Below, piece after piece: positions 5,309 through 9,599 of a DNA stretch of 9,599 bases. This DNA is from Pseudomonadota bacterium (GTDB lineage: Bacteria > Desulfobacterota > GWC2-55-46 > JADFVP01). The DNA is taken from NCBI GenBank assembly GCA_015222595.1, contig JADFVP010000031.1, positions 1-9,599 on the forward strand, in the 5' to 3' direction. The notes beneath the pieces are model-generated. The model was not told the DNA's origin. It made no database searches and saw nothing but the letters and a program-made list of their open reading frames with translations. A program made the position numbers and the translations under genes. Every line of letters starts with the position of its first letter. Within the stretch, counting starts at the first letter, position 1.

Positions 5309-5330
5309 TCTTTTCTCTCTTCTCTTTTCT
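5309..5330. repeat. Polypyrimidine mirror repeat
   Basis: TCTTTTCTCT (5309-5318) is mirrored exactly by TCTCTTTTCT (5321-5330) around a 2-nt centre. It lies inside an almost pure pyrimidine run (5301-5331, one A). Homopurine-homopyrimidine mirror repeats can adopt triplex (H-DNA) structure under supercoiling. It lies just past the cytochrome c terminator. Confidence 0.6.
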
Positions 5331-5484
5331 TGCGTTACCGCACCGCATTCTCTTCGGTCCCTGCTCTGGCTGCTTTCCTCTGTTGTTCCGGTGCATCCCG
5401 GCCGTAAGACCCTGTAATCGCGCTATACCCTTATAAATAGTAAGTTATTTTAATAATAAATTTATACTGCCGTTCACGCTCTTG

Positions 5485-5513
5485 TTGACTTTTCTTCCGA
5501 AATTACGGATAAT
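5485..5513 (+). promoter_or_regulatory. Sigma70-type promoter about 320 bp before the long activase gene
   Basis: TTGACT (5485-5490) and GATAAT (5508-5513) are separated by the ideal 17 bp. An AT-rich tract lies 20-60 bp upstream and could help activity. A transcript would start near 5520, so it yields either a leader of roughly 316 nt on the activase mRNA or a separate small RNA ending at the 5682-5708 hairpin. Confidence 0.55.
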
Positions 5514-5519
5514 GGTACG

Positions 5520-5712
5520 TCTTGAGAATCTTCATTCGGGCACCAGGTCTTTGAGTTCTGTGGTCCGGCAGCACCCGAAAGAGTTACGTTGCACACACTC
5601 TGTTCGCTACTCTTCCGGCCTTTAGTCTCTGGCCGATTCGTACTTTAGTAACCAGACCTTCATGGCGGGGGTCGATAGAACAGCAACTGCCGTGCTCTAG
5701 CGGTTGCTCTTT
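5520..5712 (+). ncRNA. Candidate structured leader or small RNA
   Basis: The interval between a good promoter and a terminator-like hairpin is about 190 nt and has no credible gene. Stems that can be read by eye are TTCGGG (5535-5540) with CCCGAA (5574-5579), enclosing ACCA with TGGT (5542-5545 with 5561-5564). There is also CGGCC with GGCCG (5616-5620 with 5631-5635). AGGTCT (5545-5550) can alternatively pair with AGACCT (5654-5659), which would compete with the first hairpin. It matches no riboswitch, 6S, 4.5S, tmRNA or RNase P motif I recognise. This is inference from signals and pairing only. Confidence 0.25.
5682..5708 (+). terminator. Terminator-like hairpin upstream of the activase gene
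   Basis: AGCAACTGC (5682-5690) pairs with GCGGTTGCT (5700-5708), nine pairs including one U-G, with a 9-nt loop and the tail CTTTGTC. The second arm and tail share 12 identical bases (GTTGCTCTTTGT) with the cytochrome c terminator. It could end a small RNA from the 5485-5513 promoter or attenuate the activase transcript. Confidence 0.5.
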
Positions 5713-5824
5713 GTCGATACTTCTATTAAACAGCTATACCTGAGCCGGCTCCGTTTTTAGTTGTCGGCCATACTTATAAAATAATATCCATAAGATCACA
5801 TTAGTCCTAATTAAGATAATTTTC

Positions 5825-5830
5825 GGAGGT
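5825..5830 (+). promoter_or_regulatory. Shine-Dalgarno deciding the TTG start of the activase gene
   Basis: GGAGGT lies 5 nt before TTG 5836. The first in-frame ATG is far downstream, beyond the first nucleotide-binding motif, and the nearby GTG (5829) is out of frame. TTG is therefore the supported start. Confidence 0.8.
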
Positions 5831-5835
5831 GCAAG

Positions 5836-8800
5836 TTGGCTGGTACAAAAAAAGTATACATCGGGATCGATATCGGTTCGGTCAGCGCCAATACCGTAGT
5901 TTTAGACGAAGAGAAGAATATCCTCGAAGAGGAGTATATTAGAACAGACGGCGCACCTCTGGAGACGGCGGTACTCTTCCTTAAAGGCGCTATCGAGCGC
6001 TACGGCAAAGAGAATATAATAAGCGTCTCGGCCACCGGGTCGGGCGGCAAGCTGGTTGCCCCGCTTATAGGCGCACACTTCACCAACGAGGTTATCTCGC
6101 AGGCTAAGGCCATAGAGGTCTTCCACCCCGAGGTCCGCACCGTAATAGAGATGGGCGGTCAGGACGCCAAGCTGATCTTCACCTCTCCTGAGGAGGGCGA
6201 CTCCGGCAAGATCCGCATAGAGGATTTTCAGATGAACTCGGTCTGTGCCGCAGGCACCGGAAGTTTTCTCGACCAGCAGGCCATCCGCATGGACCTCACT
6301 ATTGAGGGCTTCGGCGAGCTTTCGCTAAAGTGCAAGAACCCGCCGCGCGTTGCCGGACGCTGCTCGGTCTTTGCAAAGTCCGACATGATACACCTTCAGC
6401 AGGTAGCCACCCCGGACTACGACATAGTCGCGGGCCTGTGCTACGCCGTTGCCCGTAACTTTAAGGCCACCATCGGCAGGGGCAAGGACTTTATAGCCCC
6501 CATTGCGTTTCAGGGCGGCGTTGCCGCGAACCCCGGAGTCAGAAAGGCCTTTCAGGAGGTTCTCGAACTCGACGACAAGGACTTTATCGTTCCTGAGCAC
6601 TTTGCTACTATGGGCGCGTTCGGCGCTCTCTACTCGTCGCTGGAAAAGGGCAAGGGCGCAGGCGAGTTCAGAGGCGTAGGCGAGCTTGAGGCCTTTATAG
6701 CAACTGACAAGAGCAACGACCGCTCGCTAGAAAAACTGGTCGGCCCCGACGAGCATCCGTCGATGGGGGAGTCCTCCACCGGCTACCAGTTCACGCCGGG
6801 CACGAAGGTAGACGCATACATGGGCCTCGACATCGGCTCCACCTCCACCAACGTCATTTTAGTAGACTCCGACTATAAGCTCATTTCTAAACGGTACCTG
6901 CCGACTGCGGGCCGTCCCATCGAGGCTATCCGCAAGGGGCTCGACGAAGTGGGCGAAGAGTGCGGCGAGTTCGTTAACGTAGTAGGAGTCGGCGCGACCG
7001 GCTCCGGGCGTTATCTCTCCGGAGACTTCGTAGGCGCCGACGTTATCCGCAACGAAATTACGGCCCAGGCCTCGGCAGCTGCCGAGATAGACCCTGAGGT
7101 CGATACCATCTTCGAGATCGGCGGACAAGACTCCAAGTACATCGCGCTTCAAGACGGCGTTGTCGTGGACTTTGAGATGAACAAGGTCTGCGCTGCCGGA
7201 ACCGGAAGTTTCTTAGAAGAGCAGGCCGAGAGGCTTGGCATCAGCATAAAGGGCGAGTTCAGCGATCTCGCGCTCGATTGCGCGGCCCCGCCGCCAATGG
7301 GCGAGCGGTGCACGGTCTTCATAGAGTCCGACATGGTGCACCACCAGCAAAAGGGCGTTGCAAAGGACGGCCTCGTGGCCGGGCTTTCGTACTCCATCGT
7401 GCAGAACTACCTGAACCGCGTTGTCGGAGACAGAAAGATCGGCAACAAGATCTTCTTTCAGGGCGGCACGGCGGCAAACCTCGGCGTTGTAGCTGCTTTC
7501 GAGAAGGTGACCGGCAAGAAGATTCATGTACCCCAGAACCACGACGTAACGGGCGCCATAGGCGTAGCGATGCTCGCCAAGAAGGAGATGGCGGCAGGAG
7601 CCAAGACCCGCTTCAAGGGCTTTGACGTCGGAAAGAGAAAGTACACGCTCGAGAGCTTCGAGTGCACCGACTGCTCCAACATCTGCGAGATCAGGAAGGT
7701 GCAGGTAGAGGGCGAGGAGCCGCTCCATTACGGAGGCCGGTGCGACAAGTACGAGACGGAAGCAAATAAGAAGAAAGAGAACACGCTGCCCGACCTCTAC
7801 AAAGAGAGAGAGAAGCTTCTCTACTCCACGTACAGGGGCAAGCTCGCAGGCAAGGACGCGCCGACCATAGGAGTGCCGCGCGTACTCTTTATGTACGAGA
7901 TGTACCCGTTCTGGAAGGCCTTCTTCGACTCCGTAGGCTACCGCATGCGCATGTCGTCGCCGACCAATAAAGATATTATAAAAGACGGTATAGAGAAGAT
8001 AGTCACCGAGACCTGCTTCCCCATCAAGGTTGCGCACGGCCATATTCAGGAACTGATCGAAATGGGGACCGACAAGATCTTCATTCCCTCTATCATCAAC
8101 TACCGTCCGGCAAAGAGCCAGAACCATGCGCACTTTACGGTGCTCTGCCCGTATGTGCAGGCCTTTCCGTACTACACCGCAGCGGCTTTCGACTACGATG
8201 CCGCAGGCACAGAGGTCTTAAGCCCCGTCTTCCATTTCAACCAGACATTTGCGAACCTCAAAAAAGAGTTCGTTACCTTTGCGGCTATGCTCGGAGTCAA
8301 GAAGTCGAAGGTCGATACGGCCTTGAAGACCGCGCTGAAGGCGTGGGACGACTTTAATGCCGCGCTCTTAAAGCGTGGCAAGGAGGTCGTTGACTCGCTG
8401 AAGCCCGAAGACACCGCGCTCGTTATTACGGGCAGGTCGTACAACACCATGGACGCTGGTATTAACCTCGAACTCCCGCAGAAGCTCCGCGACATGGGCA
8501 CAATAGCGATACCGTTCGACATGCTGCCGATCGACGACGAGATAGACGAGAGCCTCCGAGAGGACATGTACTGGAAGAGCGGCCAGCGGATACTCGCCAC
8601 CGCAAAGTACGTAAAGGACGACCCGCGCCTCTTCTCAATCTATATAACCAACTTCGGCTGCGGCCCGGACTCGATGATATCTCACTTCTATAAAGAGGCA
8701 TCCGGCGGCAAGCCGTTCCTGCAACTTGAACTCGACGAGCATTCGGCCGACGCCGGAGCCATTACACGCTGCGAGGCGTACCTCGACTCCATTAAGAACA

Positions 8801-9599
8801 TCAAGGGCAAGAAGATGAAGAAGCAGGCCGAAAAGGGTGTGCTCAACCGCACAGGAATACGCAAGAAGCTCTTCCTGCCGGATATGGCCGACGGCTCGCA
8901 CGGCATTGCAGCAGCCTTCCAGGCCTTCGGCATAGATGCCAAGGTAATGGACATGCCGGACGAAGAGTCTCAGAAGTACGGCAGACGCCACACATCGGGA
9001 CGCGAGTGCTACCCGTGCACTCTCACCACCGGAGATATGGTGAAGGTCTTGAAGAGCCCGGACTTCGACCCCGACAACACCGCCTTCTTCATGCCTTCGG
9101 GCAACGGCCCGTGCCGCTTCGGCCAGTACAACCGCTACCAGCGCACCGTGCTCGACGAACTCGGTTTCGAGTCCGTACCGATCTACGCGCCCGATCAGGA
9201 CGGAACCTTCTACAAAGAGCTCGGCATGGTAGACGGTAACTTCGCGCGCCTTGCGTGGTGGGGCATACTCGCTGCCGACCTGCTCGAAAAACGCCTTAGA
9301 GAGACGCGCCCGTACGAAAAGATAGAGGGCGAGTGCGACAAGGTCTATTGGGAGTCTATTCGGAGCGTCAACGACGCGATAAGAAATAAGAAATTCCCTG
9401 AGAAAGAGCTCAAAGCTGCAGCTTCGGCCTTTAATAAGATAGCCACGCACCCGATCGGCACAAAGCCGATTATCGGCGTTGTCGGCGAGATATACGTTCG
9501 TAACAACCGTTTCAGCAACGAAAACCTCGTGATGAAGCTCGAGGCGCTCGGAGCCGAAGTTCGGCTACCGACCGTCTCGGAGTGGATCTTCTACACCAA
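5836..9599 (+). CDS. Giant fused 2-hydroxyacyl-CoA dehydratase activase-related protein (two BadF/HgdC ATPase domains + DUF2229 + HgdB-like), 3' end beyond window
   Basis: 1254 codons are open and the frame runs off the right edge. Proteins with this architecture are usually about 1400 aa or more. Residues about 8-290 and 326-585 are two complete ASKHA ATPase domains of the HgdC/BcrA/BadF family. Each has a phosphate motif (GIDIGS at 10-15; GLDIGS at 330-335), a TGSG loop, GGQD (107-110; 429-432) and two cluster cysteines (C137 in NSVCAAGTGS and C176 in GRCSVF; C452 and C492). The spacing of 39-40 resembles the HgdC ligands that hold a [4Fe-4S] cluster at the dimer interface. A Cys linker follows (C610, C613, C617, C636), then a DUF2229-type domain starting about 675 (TETCFPIK with C727). 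After that comes an HgdB-like part with GCGPDS (C942), RECYPC (C1058, C1061) and NGPCRFGQY (C1093). Family knowledge: activases use ATP to drive low-potential electrons into radical dehydratases. The substrate of this fused form is unknown. Confidence 0.92.
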   Translation, partial: MAGTKKVYIGIDIGSVSANTVVLDEEKNILEEEYIRTDGAPLETAVLFLKGAIERYGKENIISVSATGSGGKLVAPLIGAHFTNEVISQAKAIEVFHPEVRTVIEMGGQDAKLIFTSPEEGDSGKIRIEDFQMNSVCAAGTGSFLDQQAIRMDLTIEGFGELSLKCKNPPRVAGRCSVFAKSDMIHLQQVATPDYDIVAGLCYAVARNFKATIGRGKDFIAPIAFQGGVAANPGVRKAFQEVLELDDKDFIVPEHFATMGAFGALYSSLEKGKGAGEFRGVGELEAFIATDKSNDRSLEKLVGPDEHPSMGESSTGYQFTPGTKVDAYMGLDIGSTSTNVILVDSDYKLISKRYLPTAGRPIEAIRKGLDEVGEECGEFVNVVGVGATGSGRYLSGDFVGADVIRNEITAQASAAAEIDPEVDTIFEIGGQDSKYIALQDGVVVDFEMNKVCAAGTGSFLEEQAERLGISIKGEFSDLALDCAAPPPMGERCTVFIESDMVHHQQKGVAKDGLVAGLSYSIVQNYLNRVVGDRKIGNKIFFQGGTAANLGVVAAFEKVTGKKIHVPQNHDVTGAIGVAMLAKKEMAAGAKTRFKGFDVGKRKYTLESFECTDCSNICEIRKVQVEGEEPLHYGGRCDKYETEANKKKENTLPDLYKEREKLLYSTYRGKLAGKDAPTIGVPRVLFMYEMYPFWKAFFDSVGYRMRMSSPTNKDIIKDGIEKIVTETCFPIKVAHGHIQELIEMGTDKIFIPSIINYRPAKSQNHAHFTVLCPYVQAFPYYTAAAFDYDAAGTEVLSPVFHFNQTFANLKKEFVTFAAMLGVKKSKVDTALKTALKAWDDFNAALLKRGKEVVDSLKPEDTALVITGRSYNTMDAGINLELPQKLRDMGTIAIPFDMLPIDDEIDESLREDMYWKSGQRILATAKYVKDDPRLFSIYITNFGCGPDSMISHFYKEASGGKPFLQLELDEHSADAGAITRCEAYLDSIKNIKGKKMKKQAEKGVLNRTGIRKKLFLPDMADGSHGIAAAFQAFGIDAKVMDMPDEESQKYGRRHTSGRECYPCTLTTGDMVKVLKSPDFDPDNTAFFMPSGNGPCRFGQYNRYQRTVLDELGFESVPIYAPDQDGTFYKELGMVDGNFARLAWWGILAADLLEKRLRETRPYEKIEGECDKVYWESIRSVNDAIRNKKFPEKELKAAASAFNKIATHPIGTKPIIGVVGEIYVRNNRFSNENLVMKLEALGAEVRLPTVSEWIFYT

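Larger units (their letters stand above)
5223..5835. other. 613-bp stretch without a convincing gene
   Basis: From left to right this stretch holds the cytochrome c terminator (5258-5292), a pyrimidine mirror repeat (5309-5330), an AT-rich tract at about 5427-5466, a sigma70-like promoter (5485-5513), a possibly structured transcribed region ending in a hairpin (5682-5708), a palindrome GAGCCGGCTC followed by five Ts (5742-5758), and a second AT-rich tract (5771-5820) just before the ribosome binding site of the long gene. Short open frames here lack ribosome binding sites and recognisable products. Confidence 0.7.

Noticed and set aside
5541..5580. Similarity to the 4.5S/SRP RNA (ACCAGGTC and GGTCCGG pieces)
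   Set aside because: The essential GGAAGGAAGCAGCC-type domain and symmetric helix are missing.
5512..5625. 37-codon plus-strand open frame with an ATG overlapping the -10 box
   Set aside because: There is no Shine-Dalgarno and the start would lie upstream of the predicted transcription start.
5742..5758. Palindrome GAGCCGGCTC followed by five Ts as a possible terminator
   Set aside because: With a real loop only three base pairs can form, too weak for intrinsic termination.
7213..8133. 306-codon open frame on the minus strand inside the activase gene
   Set aside because: It is antisense to well-conserved ATPase and Cys motifs on the plus strand, its translation resembles no family, and it arises from GC-biased third codon positions.
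8635..9450. 271-codon open frame on the minus strand inside the activase gene
   Set aside because: It is antisense shadow of the HgdB-like part, with no ribosome binding site or recognisable domain.

Overview
This window looks like chromosomal DNA from a Gram-negative bacterium with an anaerobic or microaerobic lifestyle. The pointers are a fused 2-hydroxyacyl-CoA dehydratase activase-type protein, a 2[4Fe-4S] ferredoxin, Fe-S cluster carriers, a periplasmic monohaem cytochrome c with a Sec signal peptide, and two heme-copper-oxidase-like membrane proteins. Base composition is moderate to high GC in the genes and AT-rich in promoter regions. Two genes start at TTG and one at GTG. A Desulfobacterota- or Nitrospirota-like lineage would fit, but the sequence does not settle the taxon. 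No mobile element, CRISPR array, tRNA or rRNA was seen.

Left part (1-2867, minus strand). Reading in the direction of transcription, the order is: a NifU C-terminal-type Fe-S scaffold (2640-2867), a 239-bp gap full of hairpin repeats, a 2[4Fe-4S] ferredoxin (2209-2400), a 146-aa four-helix heme-copper-oxidase-like protein (1688-2128), a DUF1858 protein (1469-1678), a stand-alone DUF542/ScdA-N protein (1264-1455) and an Mrp/ApbC Fe-S carrier ATPase with an N-terminal DUF59/MIP18 domain (129-1217). A strong hairpin terminator follows (59-94). The last four genes are closely packed and the set reads as an Fe-S assembly, delivery and repair module. DUF542 and DUF1858 are families linked to iron-centre repair and hybrid-cluster-protein contexts, so a role in nitric-oxide or oxygen stress is a reasonable inference, not a demonstrated function.

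Middle part (2868-5300, plus strand). A divergent regulatory region separates nifU from a 507-aa, 12-helix heme-copper-oxidase subunit I-like protein (3135-4658). That protein keeps the helix II and helix X haem histidines but appears to lack the helix VII HH pair and the active-site tyrosine of helix VI. A small periplasmic cytochrome c (4893-5222) follows, with its own sigma70-type promoter and a 15-bp terminator hairpin.

Right part (5301-9599, plus strand). About 500 bp without a convincing gene contains a pyrimidine mirror repeat, an AT-rich tract, a good sigma70-like promoter, a possible structured RNA or leader, and a hairpin that resembles the cytochrome c terminator. A very long gene then starts at TTG 5836 and runs off the window. 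Its product has two complete BadF/BadG/HgdC-type ATPase domains in tandem, a four-cysteine linker, a DUF2229-type domain and an HgdB-like region.
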